DNA of 64,000 nucleotides from JASHVB01 sp963780805 (lineage in GTDB: Bacteria; Pseudomonadota; Alphaproteobacteria; Acetobacterales; Acetobacteraceae): positions 992,001-1,056,000 of the forward strand of contig CAWADP010000009.1 of NCBI GenBank assembly GCA_963780805.1, given 5' to 3'. Position numbers and translations under genes: made by a program. Below are positions 15,775-26,120 of this stretch, piece by piece. Position 1 is the first letter of the stretch, and the number at the start of each line of letters is the position of its first letter. The notes beneath the pieces are model-generated. The model saw only the letters and a program-made list of their open reading frames with translations. It made no database searches and was not told the DNA's origin.

Positions 15775-18608
15775 ATGATCACTCGTAATGCGCTTCGGGC
15801 CGTCGCACTGGCATCCTCCTGCCTGGCGCCGTTGGCCGCGTTCGCCCAGGCTCCGGCACCCGCCGGATCCCAGGCTCCGGTGATCGCCATTGGCGGCACG
15901 CCCTTCTCCGGAGAGGTCGGGTTCGGCGTGATGGGCGTGATGGGCCAGAATGCCGACCAGGCCGGCCGCTATAACGGGCTGAACACCACCGGCGTCGACG
16001 TGCTCGGCAACTTTGATCTGATCGGTCGGGATCCATGGAACTCCGGGGGAACCCGGTACTATGACTTCTATGGCGACAACCTGGTGTTCCAGACCGGCAA
16101 CAACTTCGGCAGCGATGTTGGCACGGACAGCGCCTTCGGCTCCAGCGTCAGCAATGGCCTGATCAATGAAGGCAGGATCGGATTCGGCGTCGGCGATCAG
16201 GGCACGTGGGGTGTTAACGGCTTCTATCAGGCCATCACCTACACCGGCAATCCCATCGAATCGATCTATACGGTAAACGGCAACCAGGGTTTCCTGAACC
16301 CTGGATTGCGGACGTTCGGAGGGGCAGCGTCGCAAACCACCGCGACAGCGGGGGTCCTTACGAACACTCCTGCGATCACCGGTCCGCAGTTGGCGGCGAC
16401 CGGCGGCTTCCTGCCCGTCCAGACCGGCACGCGGCGCGACATCGTCGGCGGTAACTTCAAATACATCTGGGGCGACTGGACGGTCACCGGCGCCTTCCAG
16501 CCATGAGCACAAGGAAGGCTCGCTTGAAGAGTCGTTCACCGGCCCATGGGCGGGCACGGCGTTCGCCCTGCCGGTGGACTACGACACCGACCGCTACGAT
16601 GCCACCGCCGCGTACAACAGCCGCCTGTACCAGGGGGTCATCCAGTACACCTTCTCGCACTTCAGCGACAACAACCTGTTCGTCTCGCTACCTTACCCGT
16701 ACGCGAATACCAAGTCGCCGTACCAGCCGCAAGCAGCCTACTCGACGCCGCCGAGCAACAGCGCGCAATATGTCACGCTCATGCTGGCTACGAACGCCAT
16801 TCCGGAGACGCGCATCAACCTGAACGCACGTGTCGGCGTGGAAAAGCAGGATGACACGTTCCCGCCGAACACCGCCGACCCGGGCCTGACGCCGGCCCTA
16901 CTTGCCGGCGCCGGCCTGAACAGCGCGGCACAAGGCACCACCCAGGACTTCGCCCGACATCACTGCGACGGTGTATCAGCTCAGGGTCAGCGCCAACAAT
17001 CATTCGCTTCCGCGGACTGACATCGACGCGTACTACGGCGTCGACGGACGCAGCGTCAATCTGAACCAGTACAAGGTGAATACGATCGGTTCCCCCGGCG
17101 GCGAGACGGCCGACACCGGCCTGGCCCCGACCTACACCTTTGTCGTTCCCCAGGACTGGCTGAAGCAGAACGCGGGCGCCGAAGCAACCTACAATCTCAT
17201 CCCAGCGTACAGCACCAAGCTATCGCTTGGCTATCGGCTGGACATCACCGACCGCAGCAATGCGCAAGTGGGGTATAGCTCGACCAACACCGGATCAGTC
17301 GCTGTGATGTCCAACCTCGGGTCGCAGCTCAACGGCAGGCTTTCCTTCGACTACGTCGGCCGCACCGGCAATCTCAGCTACCTGACGCCATTTGAGAATC
17401 TTGCGGGTGCGCCCAGTGGCCAGACCTATTCCGGCGCCTATTACCAGGCACCCATGACGTCGGAGGCGGCCACGCTCCGGGTCGACTACCAGCCAATGGA
17501 CAACCTGGGGGCCAACTTCTTCGCGCAGTTCAAGAACGAGAACTACACCTACCCGGCGGCCACTCCGGTCGGCACCGCCACCGCCCTCACGGTCCCTATC
17601 ACGGGGGTTGGCGCAGGCATCAAGCAGGATTACGCCCTGACCGTCGGGCCGGATATCACGTACCGGCCGATGAAGAATTTAGATCTGCACCTCTTCTATA
17701 CGTATGAACTGCTGATGTTCAATAACCTCGGCAACGGCGAGTGTTCCGATCTCGCCAACATCAATGTCGCTGCCAACGGATGCACGGGCACTGTCGGCTA
17801 CTTCCAGAACAAGGACACCAGCAGCACCCATACCGTTGGCGCGAGCGGCGAGTGGAAGGTCAGCGAGAAGCTCAAGCTCAAAGCCGACTACACCGTGTCC
17901 TACGGAAGCGTGATGTTTACCGAGTTCAACGGTGTATTCGTGGCGAAACCGACGCTGAGCTATCAGAACGTCACAAATTATCCTGACATCGACGCGCTAA
18001 TGAACAGCCTTAGCCTGATGGCAAGCTATCAGCTGACGCCGAGCATCGAACTGATCCTGCAGGGCGTCTATAGCAGCTATCACAACACCGACTGGCGCGA
18101 CGATCCGAGCGCGATCCAAGGGGCGGGAACGACCGCCATCAGCACTTTAAGCACGGGTACCGCGCAACCGAATTGGAGCATCGGCACGGTGATGGCGGGA
18201 ATGCGCATCAAGTTCGGCGAAGGCCCGCCGCTGCTGCCTCCGGTTACGATGGTGACACCTGCGGCAGCGGTGCAGCCCGCTCGTTCCTACCTGGTGTTCT
18301 TCGATTGGGACAAGGCGACGCTGACCGACCGCGCGCGGCAGATCATCAAGGATGCGGCAACGAACTCGACGCACGTGCAGCACACCCGGATCGAGGTGAA
18401 CGGCTACACCGACACCTCCGGCACGCCGCAGTACAACATGGGCCTGTCGATCCGCCGCGCCGATGCTGTCAAGGCCGAGCTGATGAAGGACGGCGTGCCT
18501 GAGAACGAGATCGCCACAAAAGGTTTCGGCGAGACGCATCCGCTGGTGCCCACCGGCGCCGGCGTGCGCGAGCCGCAGAATCGCCGGGTGGAGATCGTCA
18601 TCCTCTGA
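15775..18608 (+). CDS. MtrB/PioB-type outer-membrane beta-barrel fused to a C-terminal OmpA domain (two frameshifts)
   Basis: After a signal peptide (about residues 1-25, ending AFAQ), the protein shows the MtrB/PioB entry region (YNGLNTTGVDVLGNFDL) and a long series of alternating beta strands. Its last about 110 residues are an OmpA-like peptidoglycan-binding domain (VFFDWDKATLT, then NGYTDTSGT with the binding Asp, then SIRRADAVK with the binding Arg). The frame breaks twice, near 16501 and near 16953. Each break is cured by removing one C, and similarity continues across both, giving a product of about 943 residues. MtrB proteins are normally about 700 residues and have no OmpA domain. 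The CxxC seen in Shewanella MtrB is absent. As written, the gene would be a pseudogene; sequence error is more likely. Confidence 0.8.
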
Positions 18609-18631
18609 CGCCTAGTTGTTTGGTTGGATGG

Positions 18632-18670
18632 AAGGACGGGGTGCCCTCTGGCGCCCCGTCCTTTGGTTTT
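18632..18670 (+). terminator. Intrinsic terminator after the MtrB-OmpA gene
   Basis: A 14-base stem (AAGGACGGGGTGCC with GGCGCCCCGTCCTT, one G-T pair) with a short loop is followed by TGGTTTTT. It lies 23 bases after the stop and closes the cytochrome-barrel unit. Confidence 0.8.
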
Positions 18671-18868
18671 TGAAGGAACACTCAATGGTGGCGCCCACGC
18701 CAACCCTCCCTGCCCAGCCCTGCACAATAGTATTCCGACGCACCGCGCCGCCCATCCACCGGGATACGTTCGGCAGGGCGTGCGGTCTGTTCCGCCCACG
18801 CTTCGCGCACGCTGCACACGCTGCAAGCACCGTTGACGCGACATTTCGCGCGCCGCGCCCGCGCCGCG

Positions 18869-19358
18869 TCAATGCAAGAGCCCCGGCCAGCACCAGTGCA
18901 CGCCCCAGAGGATCGCGGCCGCCACGACCCCGGCAATCACGTCGTCCGCCATCACGCCGAACGCGCCGTGTTGACGATCGGCCCAGCCGATCGGGCCCAG
19001 CTTGGTCACGTCGAAGAATCGGAACAGTACCGAACGAGGCCGCCACGCCCAGCGGCGTGACCGTGCCAAGCCCCAGCATGGCGATCCACTGGCCGGCGAA
19101 CTCGTCGATTACCACCCAGCCGGGATCGCCGTCGATCCGGGCGGCGTGCACGGCCCAGACCCCGCCGACCGTCGCCAGCGCCGCCGCGGCGGCCAGGGCA
19201 ATCGGCGACCACCACAGCAGCGCCGCGCCCACCGCCGCCGCGGCAGCGGAGGCCATCGTGCCGGAGGCAAGCGGTGCGAAACCAATGCCGAAGCCCGCCG
19301 CGAGCCAGCGCGCGAACCCGGTGCCGAAGCCTGCCGCAATCCCGCGTGGGAGGCTCAC
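18869..19358 (-). CDS. pgpA: Phosphatidylglycerophosphatase A (one frameshift)
   Basis: The product, about 162 residues, is a small membrane phosphatase that makes phosphatidylglycerol from its phosphate. Family marks are the ARIDGDPGWVVIDEFAGQWIA stretch in the first part (positions about 19070-19135) and GPIGWADRQHGAFGVMADDVIAG in the second part. These lie in different frames. Removing one G at about 19026-19031 (TTCGGTACTG) joins them, as ...ASFVLFRFFDVTKLG. The GTG start at 19358 overlaps the stop of the hydrolase upstream (GTGA), so the two are coupled. The break is probably a sequence error in an otherwise complete gene. Confidence 0.75.
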
Positions 19359-20194
19359 CGGACGCGGTCCAGGAAATCGCGCAGCGCCGCGACCACCGGC
19401 GGCTCGGCCAGCGTCGGCGCGTGGCCGATCCCCGGCACGCTGACCACCGTCATGTCGGGCCGCGCCGCCTGCATCCGCGCCACCGTGTCCGGCAGCAGGA
19501 TGTTGCTGAGCTCGCCGCGCACCAGCAGCAGGGGCAGGTGCGACAGCGCGCCGAACAGGGACCACAGGTCGGGTATCCGTGCTTGCAGCAGTTGGGCGAT
19601 GCGGGTGTCCCACAGCGGATGCCAGAGCCCGTCCAATGCCGGGGCATAGGTCAGCCGTGCCATCTCCCGCCACGCGGCCTCGTCGTGCAACGACATGGGC
19701 GGCAGCACTGCGCGCAAATAGGACACGCACGCGGCAAGGTCCGGTAGCGACGGGTCGGTGGCAACGAACGTGCGCACCCAGTCGGCGCCCTCGCTGGTGA
19801 TCTCTGGGCCGATATCGTTCAGCACCACGGCATGCAGCAGCGATGGACGTGCCGCGGCGATCCCCATGCACAACAGTCCGCCGAAGCTGGTGCCGATGCC
19901 AACCGCGCCATGCACCTGCAAAGCCGCACACATGTCCAGGATGTCGCGCACGCAGGCTTCTGGCGCATAGCGGCTGACATCGCGCGCCCGCCCGGACTCG
20001 CCGCGGCCGGCGTAGTCGGGTGCGATCACCCGCCGTTCCTCCCCCACCGCCGCTGCGACGGCGGCAAAGTCGCCGCTGGTGCGCACCACGCCTGGCAGGC
20101 ACAGCAACGTCCGGCGGCCCGCACCGTCGTCCCATTCGCGCACGGTCAGCATCAGGCCATCCCACGCGGACAGGCGGTGGACCCGGAGGGTCAA
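19355..20194 (-). CDS. Alpha/beta hydrolase
   Basis: The 279-residue protein has the alpha/beta hydrolase fold. It shows LLCLPGVVRTSGDF (oxyanion region), APDYAGRGES, the nucleophile elbow GIGTSFGGLL (Ser near residue 103), and a C-terminal GIGHAP with the catalytic histidine. It starts with TTG at 20194; an ATG at 20152 is an alternative. It lies between slt and pgpA on the same strand, overlapping pgpA by four bases. Substrate unknown. Confidence 0.85.
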   Translation of the reverse strand: MTLRVHRLSAWDGLMLTVREWDDGAGRRTLLCLPGVVRTSGDFAAVAAAVGEERRVIAPDYAGRGESGRARDVSRYAPEACVRDILDMCAALQVHGAVGIGTSFGGLLCMGIAAARPSLLHAVVLNDIGPEITSEGADWVRTFVATDPSLPDLAACVSYLRAVLPPMSLHDEAAWREMARLTYAPALDGLWHPLWDTRIAQLLQARIPDLWSLFGALSHLPLLLVRGELSNILLPDTVARMQAARPDMTVVSVPGIGHAPTLAEPPVVAALRDFLDRVR

Positions 20195-20221
20195 CGCAGC
20201 ACCCCACCCGCGATGGCGGGA

Positions 20222-22196
20222 TTATATAGTGCACCCATCGCGCCAGCAGGGTCGGCGTCGCCTCGCCGCGGCGGGCGCGGTAGATCGTGATGTTCTCCAA
20301 CACTCGCTGCACGTAGTTGCGTGTCTCGCCGACCGGGATCTCCTCGATCCAGTCGATCATGTCCACCGGTCCCACCCGCGGATCGCCATTCTGTGCCAAC
20401 CATTCGTCCACCCGATGCGGCCCCGCGTTATAGGCCGCCACCGCCAGCGGCAGAGAGCCGTCGAAGCGCTCCAGCATCTCCTGCAGATACGCCGTCCCCA
20501 ACCGCATGTTGTGCGCCGGATCGCTGGTCAGCGACACCAGCGACGTGCCCACCCCCAACTGCTTCGCCACTGCGTCGGCCGTGAACGGCATCAATTGCAT
20601 CAGTCCCCGCGCACCGGACGGACTCACCGCCCCGATATCAAAACTGCTCTCCTGGCGCATGATGCCCAGCGCCACCGCAGGATCCAGCGGACCCGCCGGC
20701 GGGTCGAACGGCATCGGCCAGCCGTTGTCCGGCAGCATCATTCCGTCGCGCCCTATCCGCCGGGCGATGAATACCGCGGTATCCGGCAGCCCCATCCGCA
20801 GCCCCAGCGTCGCAGCCAGCGAACGGTCGGTCGGATCGGCGGCCAACGCATCCATGCGGAGCAGAAACGCACGCGCCCGGGGCGCATCGCCCCACGCCAC
20901 CAGGAAAGCGGCGGCCCGCACCACCTCATGCGCGGCGAAGTCGAATACGGCGTTGCGCGTCCAGCCGGGATCGTGCAGCGCGTCGATCCGCCGCGCCAGC
21001 GCCGCCGCGTCATCGCCCAGCGCCAGCGCAGCGAGCTGCCCGTAGAAAGTGGTGGGCCACGCGGCGGCCTTTTCGTAGTCCGTCTTGGGGTCTTTGCCGG
21101 CGGCAGCCTCGGCCCGGCCCTGCCAGTACCAGGAGCGCGCCTGGGTGATCGCCGCCGTGGAGATCGCCGCCAGTTTCTGGAAATGCGCGAGTGCCGCCGC
21201 CGGATCGTTCAGCTTGCGTAGCGCGATGAAGCCGGCGAGGAAATTGGCGTCGGCCACCGCCTCCGGCGCGGTCTGGTCCGCGGTATCGCACAGACTATAG
21301 GCGCCCTGGGCGTCGCCGGTGGACAGCAGGGCGCGCGCCAGCAGGTTCCGTTCCGCCCAGAACGCGGTCAGATGCTGCGGAGCGCTGGCGCGTACGACGG
21401 CCTGCGCTGCGGCACCGTCGCCCTGCCACAGCGCGAGTGCGTCGTCCAGGCGGCCCGCCCGGCGCAGATAGCGCGCGTGATCCAGCATCAGGCCCGGATC
21501 GTCGCGTTCATGCACATGGGCGGCGGCGAGCAATGCCTCGGCGTTGGGCGCATTGTGCTGGAAGGCGAGCCGTGCCGCGGCTTGGGGGCGATGGGCCGGG
21601 TCCAGCCGGGCGATCTGCCGGGCGCCGGCGGCCGGGTCCGTCCAGGCCAGGTACTGGAAGCGCTCCCATTCGTCGTCCAGCGTCAGGTTGCCGCTCCAGC
21701 GCTTCAGGAACGCAGCGGCCGGTGACGGGTAGGCCAGGCCAGTGATCCAGGCGCGGCGGGCGTCATCCACCGCCGGATCGGTGTGCCCGGTGTCGAGCAA
21801 CGCATTGGCGCAGCGCAGCATGGCAGGGGGCTGGGCCGGTTGCCGCGCGTCGCATTGGGCGACCACGTCGGCGTCGTCGATGTCGGCGGCGATGGCCTCC
21901 TCGCGGCGGCGTTCCAGCAGCGCTTGGTTGGGCCAGTCGGGGTTGTCGTGCATGAAGGTGGCGATCTCGGCCGGGGTTGCCGCGCCGGGATCGAGCAAGC
22001 GATAGTAGAGTACCACTTTCTCCGCCACCGGATCGGCGTAACCGGCGGCGTCGGCCTGGGCCTGCGCCCACTGGTCGACGCGGATCGCGGGCATCGGGTT
22101 GCGGCCGGTGGTCGGAAGCGGCTGGGCCAGCGCCATTCCGGCCATTGACACCAGGGGCAGTGACAGCAGCAGAACGGACCGAATCGGTTGGCGCAT
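20222..22196 (-). CDS. slt: Soluble lytic murein transglycosylase (Slt70-like); 3' end frame uncertain
   Basis: The protein, about 657 residues, has a signal peptide (residues 1-24, ending ALA-Q), a long alpha-superhelical U domain and a C-terminal goose-lysozyme-like SLT domain with MRQESSFD (catalytic Glu), GARGLMQLMP and AYNAGP. It cleaves peptidoglycan between MurNAc and GlcNAc in the periplasm. The written frame does not stop where the domain ends but runs on to 18612, through the hydrolase and pgpA genes. One extra base near 20235, within the GATGGG area, would give a TAA at 20222-20224. A different shift would end it at 20191, overlapping the hydrolase start. The catalytic part is secure; the last 5-15 residues are not. 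It is divergent from dapA. Confidence 0.85.
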
Positions 22197-22264
22197 GGCA
22201 GTGCTTGTAGCGCGTCCTGGCCTTGCGACGCATCATTCACGCGCCTAGCCTGCGTTGCACCGGG

Positions 22265-22335
22265 CGCGGCCGGCGGTTTCGCGGCCGGAGGCCGATGGTT
22301 TCACGACCGGAGGCCGATGGTTTCACCGCCGGCAA
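22265..22335 (+). repeat. 22-base tandem repeat in the dapA leader
   Basis: The unit CCGGAGGCCGATGGTTTCAC occurs twice exactly (starting at about 22286 and 22308), with partial copies on both sides. It lies between the divergent slt and dapA genes, just upstream of the dapA ribosome binding site. Confidence 0.55.
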
Positions 22336-22352
22336 GCCAGTGGGAGAACGCC

Positions 22353-23234
22353 ATGTTCAAGGGATCGCTCGTCGCGTTGATCACCCCGATGCGCCAGGAC
22401 GGGACGATCGACGAGAAGGCCTATGCCGAATTGGTGGACTGGCAGATCAAGGAGGGCACGCATGGCCTGGTGCCGGTCGGCACGACAGGCGAAAGCCCGA
22501 CACTGTCGCATGAAGAGCATAAGCGCGTGGTGGAGATCTGCATCGACGTGGCGAAGGGCCGCGGCGTGCCGGTGATCGCCGGTGCCGGCTCCAACAGTAC
22601 GCAAGAGGCGATCGAACTGACGCGCCATGCGAAGGAAGCGGGGGCCGACGCCGCGCTGGTCGTCACGCCGTACTACAACAAGCCGACGCAGGAAGGCATG
22701 TACCTGCATTTCAAGGCGATCGCCGACGCGGTGGACCTGCCGATCATCATCTACAACATCCCGCCGCGCAGCGTGGTCGACATGAAAGTGGAGACGATGG
22801 CGCGGCTGGCGAAACACAAGAACATCGTCGGCCTGAAGGACGCCACCGCGGACCTGGCGCGGCCGCTGCACCAGCGGCGGCATTGCGGGCCCGACTTCTG
22901 CCAGTTGTCGGGCGAGGATGCGACCGCGCTGGCGTTCAATGCCGCCGGTGGTGTGGGTTGCATCAGCGTTACCGCCAACGTGGCCCCGCGGCTGTGCAGT
23001 GACATGCAGACGGCATGGATGGAGGGCCGGGTTGCACGGGCGATGGAGATCCAGAACCGCCTGCTGCCGCTGCACGATGCGTTGTTCACCGAGACCAGCC
23101 CGGCGCCGGTGAAGTTCGCGGCCTCGCTGCTAGGCAAGACGACGGAGCATTGCCGCCTGCCGCTGGCCCCGCTGATGGAGGGGACGCGGGCGAAGGTCCG
23201 CGCGGCGATGACGGAGGTGGGGCTGCTGAACTAA
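22353..23234 (+). CDS. dapA: 4-hydroxy-tetrahydrodipicolinate synthase
   Basis: The 293-residue (beta/alpha)8 aldolase condenses pyruvate with aspartate semialdehyde, the first committed step to diaminopimelate and lysine. Visible are GTTGESPTL (Thr44/Thr45 of the proton relay), IIYNIPPRS (catalytic Tyr near 133) and VGLKDAT (Schiff-base Lys near 161). Length matches the family at about 292 residues. GGGAGA lies before the ATG at 22353; an upstream frame extension has no similarity. The neighbouring slt is divergent, a common pairing in alphaproteobacteria, and fits a cell-wall theme. smpB, often next, is absent. Confidence 0.97.
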   Translation: MFKGSLVALITPMRQDGTIDEKAYAELVDWQIKEGTHGLVPVGTTGESPTLSHEEHKRVVEICIDVAKGRGVPVIAGAGSNSTQEAIELTRHAKEAGADAALVVTPYYNKPTQEGMYLHFKAIADAVDLPIIIYNIPPRSVVDMKVETMARLAKHKNIVGLKDATADLARPLHQRRHCGPDFCQLSGEDATALAFNAAGGVGCISVTANVAPRLCSDMQTAWMEGRVARAMEIQNRLLPLHDALFTETSPAPVKFAASLLGKTTEHCRLPLAPLMEGTRAKVRAAMTEVGLLN

Positions 23235-23648
23235 GGCGATGCGGGCGGGCTGGCTCCCCATAGAGCCATTCCGCCGCGACCGGAGATGCACCCCTCGTGT
23301 GGTCCGCTTGTGCCGCGTCCTGACACGGCCGGTTCCACCGTCGCGTTCCGGTCCTCGCGGTGATCCGCGATCTTGCCAAGACAGCGACAAGGCCGAACGT
23401 TCACACGCCGGTTAAGCTCGTCGACACGGAACCGATGCTTATGAGGCGATAAGCACCGTCTTGATTGTTTGTTATATTGCCTCGGATCAACGCGCCGCAT
23501 GCCGGCAAGTGCAGATGGCTGTCTCGATCGGATGGCCTCGGAACGGAGGCAATGGCGCCGGCGGTCGGGGCGGTACCTGTTCGTCGCAAGGGGGGACACT
23601 AAATCCCCATCGAGGCCGGCGGCGGCCACGCCGACGAGGGAGAATAAG
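23235..23648. promoter_or_regulatory. dapA-xfp intergenic region with an 18-base dyad
   Basis: No gene fits. GCTTAT at 23437-23442 and ATAAGC at 23449-23454 form a perfect dyad with a 6-base centre, about 195 bases before the phosphoketolase ATG. It is followed by an AT-richer stretch (TTGATTGTTTGTTATATTG). This is a candidate operator and promoter region. Confidence 0.4.
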
Positions 23649-26066
23649 ATGCCGGAACACGATGCCCGCCACGATAGTGAACACACGTTGACGCCAGACC
23701 AGCTTCGGCTGATCCACGCCTACTGGCGAGCGGCGAACTACCTGTCGGTTGGGCAGATTTACCTGATGGACAACCCGCTGCTGCGCGAGCCGCTCCGGCG
23801 GGAGCACATCAAGCCACGATTGCTCGGGCATTGGGGAACAACTCCCGGCCTGAACTTCATCTATGTACATCTGAACCGCTTGATCAACGATCACGATCTG
23901 AACGCGATCTACATTACCGGCCCCGGTCACGGTGGCCCCGGCTTGGTCGCCAACACGTACCTTGAAGGCACGTACAGCGAAATCTATCCGAACATTCCGC
24001 AGACCGAAGCCGGCATGCGGCGGCTGTTCACGCAGTTCTCGTTCCCCGGCGGCATTCCCAGCCATGTCGCGCCGGAAACGCCCGGTTCGATTCACGAGGG
24101 TGGGGAACTCGGCTATTCCCTGGCGCACGCCTACGGAGCGGTCCTCGACAACCCGGGTCTCCTTGCATGCTGCGTGATAGGCGACGGGGAAGCCGAGACC
24201 GGGCCGCTCGCCACAAGCTGGCATTCTAACAAGTTCCTGAACCCTGCGCGAGACGGTGCCGTGCTGCCGATCCTGCATTTGAACGGCTACAAGATTGCCG
24301 GACCGACCGTTCTGGCACGGATACCGGAAGACGAGCTTCGCCACCTTCTGATCGGCTACGGCTACAAGCCCTTCGTCGTCGCCGGCGACGAGCCGCAGGC
24401 GATGCACCAGCAGATGGCCCGCACCTTGGATATGGTCGTGGCCGAGATCAAGGCGATCCAGCGACAGGCGCGCTCCAATGGATTCCGCGAGCGGCCGGCA
24501 TGGCCGATGATCGTACTGCGCAGCCCCAAGGGCTGGACCGGCCCAAAGATTGTGGACGGCCTTCCCGTCGAGGGCACGTTCCGGGCGCACCAGGTGCCAC
24601 TCGCGCAAGTGCGGTCCAATCACGATCACCTGCACATGCTCGAGCAATGGATGAAAAGCTACCGGCCAGAGGAACTGTTCGACGCGGATGGCCGGCTGCG
24701 GCAGGAAATCGCCGTGCTGGCGCCGAAGGGCGACCGGCGCATGGGGGCAAACCCGCATGCCAATGGCGGCCTCCTGCTGAAGGATCTCGAACTGCCGGAC
24801 TTTCGCGATTATGCGGTGGACGTGCCAAAACCGGGTACCGTCGAAGCCGAGGGCACGCGTATCACCGGCGGCTTCCTCCGCGATGTCATGCGGCTGAATG
24901 CCGAGGCGCGCAACTTCCGCGTCATGGGGCCGGACGAGACGGCATCCAATCGGTTGAGCGCACTGTTTGAGGTCACCAACCGGGTCTCAACCGCAAACAT
25001 TCTGCCAACCGATGATCATGTCAGCCCGGACGGCCGCGTGATGGAAGTTCTCAGCGAGCATATGTGCCAAGGCTGGCTCGAAGGCTATCTGCTCACCGGG
25101 CGTCACGGATTCTTCTCGTGCTATGAAGCCTTCATCCACATTATCAATTCCATGTTCAACCAGCATGCCAAGTGGCTGAAGACCACGCGGGAAATCCGAT
25201 GGCGCAGGCCGATCGCCTCGCTCAACTACCTGCTGACCAGCCATGTGTGGCGCCAGGACCATAATGGCTTCAGTCATCAGGACCCCGAATTCATCGATCA
25301 CGTCGCGAACAAGAAGGCTGATGTGGTACGGATCTACCTTCCGCCGGATGCGAATACGCTGCTGTCGGTGACCGATCACTGCCTGCGTAGCCGCCACTAC
25401 GTCAACGTGATCGTGGCTGGAAAGCAGCCCGAGCTGCAGTGGCTCGATATTGACGCCGCGATCCGCCACTGCACGGTCGGCGTTGGCATCTGGACCTGGG
25501 CCAGCAACGATGAAGGCGTGGAACCCGACGTGGTCATGGCCTGTGCCGGCGACGTGCCGACGCTGGAAACGCTCGCCGCGGTCGATCTGCTGCGGACACA
25601 TCTGCCGGACCTCAAGATCCGCATGGTCAACGTCGTGGACCTGATGACTTTGCAGCCGGATACGGAACATCCGCATGGCCTGTCGGACCGCGAGTTCGAT
25701 TCGATCTTCACCCCCACCGCGCCGGTGATCTTCGCGTTTCACGGCTATCCATGGCTGATCCATCGGCTGACCTACCGGCGCACGTGCGCCGACCGCATCC
25801 ACGCGCGCGGCTACAAGGAGGAAGGCACCACCACGACACCGTTCGACATGGCGGTGCTGAACGATCTCGACCGCTTCCACCTGGCCGGTGATGTGATCGA
25901 TCGCGTGCCGCGGCTGCGCAGCGTCGCCGGCCATGTGAAGCAGCTCCTGCGCGACAAGCTCGTTGAACACCGCCGCTATGTGCAGCTTCATGGCGAGGAC
26001 CTGCCGGAGGTTCGCGATTGGCGCTGGGGAGATGCGCGCCAGGCGACGCGACAGGCACTGGAATGA
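23649..26066 (+). CDS. xfp: Xylulose-5-phosphate/fructose-6-phosphate phosphoketolase
   Basis: The 805-residue thiamine-diphosphate enzyme splits xylulose 5-phosphate, or fructose 6-phosphate, with phosphate to acetyl phosphate plus an aldose phosphate. Marks are GHWGTTPGLNFIY near residue 57, GPGHGGPG, the TPP-binding GDGEAETGPLATSWHSNKF near 178, and the C-terminal ARGYKEEGTTTTPFDM. Full family length is about 790-830 residues. GAGGGAGA precedes the ATG at 23649. The gene stands alone; acetate kinase or phosphotransacetylase, often adjacent, is missing. Confidence 0.97.
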   Translation: MPEHDARHDSEHTLTPDQLRLIHAYWRAANYLSVGQIYLMDNPLLREPLRREHIKPRLLGHWGTTPGLNFIYVHLNRLINDHDLNAIYITGPGHGGPGLVANTYLEGTYSEIYPNIPQTEAGMRRLFTQFSFPGGIPSHVAPETPGSIHEGGELGYSLAHAYGAVLDNPGLLACCVIGDGEAETGPLATSWHSNKFLNPARDGAVLPILHLNGYKIAGPTVLARIPEDELRHLLIGYGYKPFVVAGDEPQAMHQQMARTLDMVVAEIKAIQRQARSNGFRERPAWPMIVLRSPKGWTGPKIVDGLPVEGTFRAHQVPLAQVRSNHDHLHMLEQWMKSYRPEELFDADGRLRQEIAVLAPKGDRRMGANPHANGGLLLKDLELPDFRDYAVDVPKPGTVEAEGTRITGGFLRDVMRLNAEARNFRVMGPDETASNRLSALFEVTNRVSTANILPTDDHVSPDGRVMEVLSEHMCQGWLEGYLLTGRHGFFSCYEAFIHIINSMFNQHAKWLKTTREIRWRRPIASLNYLLTSHVWRQDHNGFSHQDPEFIDHVANKKADVVRIYLPPDANTLLSVTDHCLRSRHYVNVIVAGKQPELQWLDIDAAIRHCTVGVGIWTWASNDEGVEPDVVMACAGDVPTLETLAAVDLLRTHLPDLKIRMVNVVDLMTLQPDTEHPHGLSDREFDSIFTPTAPVIFAFHGYPWLIHRLTYRRTCADRIHARGYKEEGTTTTPFDMAVLNDLDRFHLAGDVIDRVPRLRSVAGHVKQLLRDKLVEHRRYVQLHGEDLPEVRDWRWGDARQATRQALE

Positions 26067-26120
26067 CAGGGTCTCTGGAGCACTGATCATGCAGAAGCCA
26101 CAAGCAGGCCCGGACAGTCG

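Noticed and set aside
16574..17020. Separate 148-residue gene between two barrel genes
   Set aside because: Its sequence continues the same barrel on both sides. It is the middle part of the frameshifted MtrB-like gene.
18612..20221. C-terminal extension of the transglycosylase to 1194 residues
   Set aside because: The extension overlaps the hydrolase and pgpA genes in another frame and has no similarity as a fusion apart from the pgpA part, which belongs to pgpA itself.
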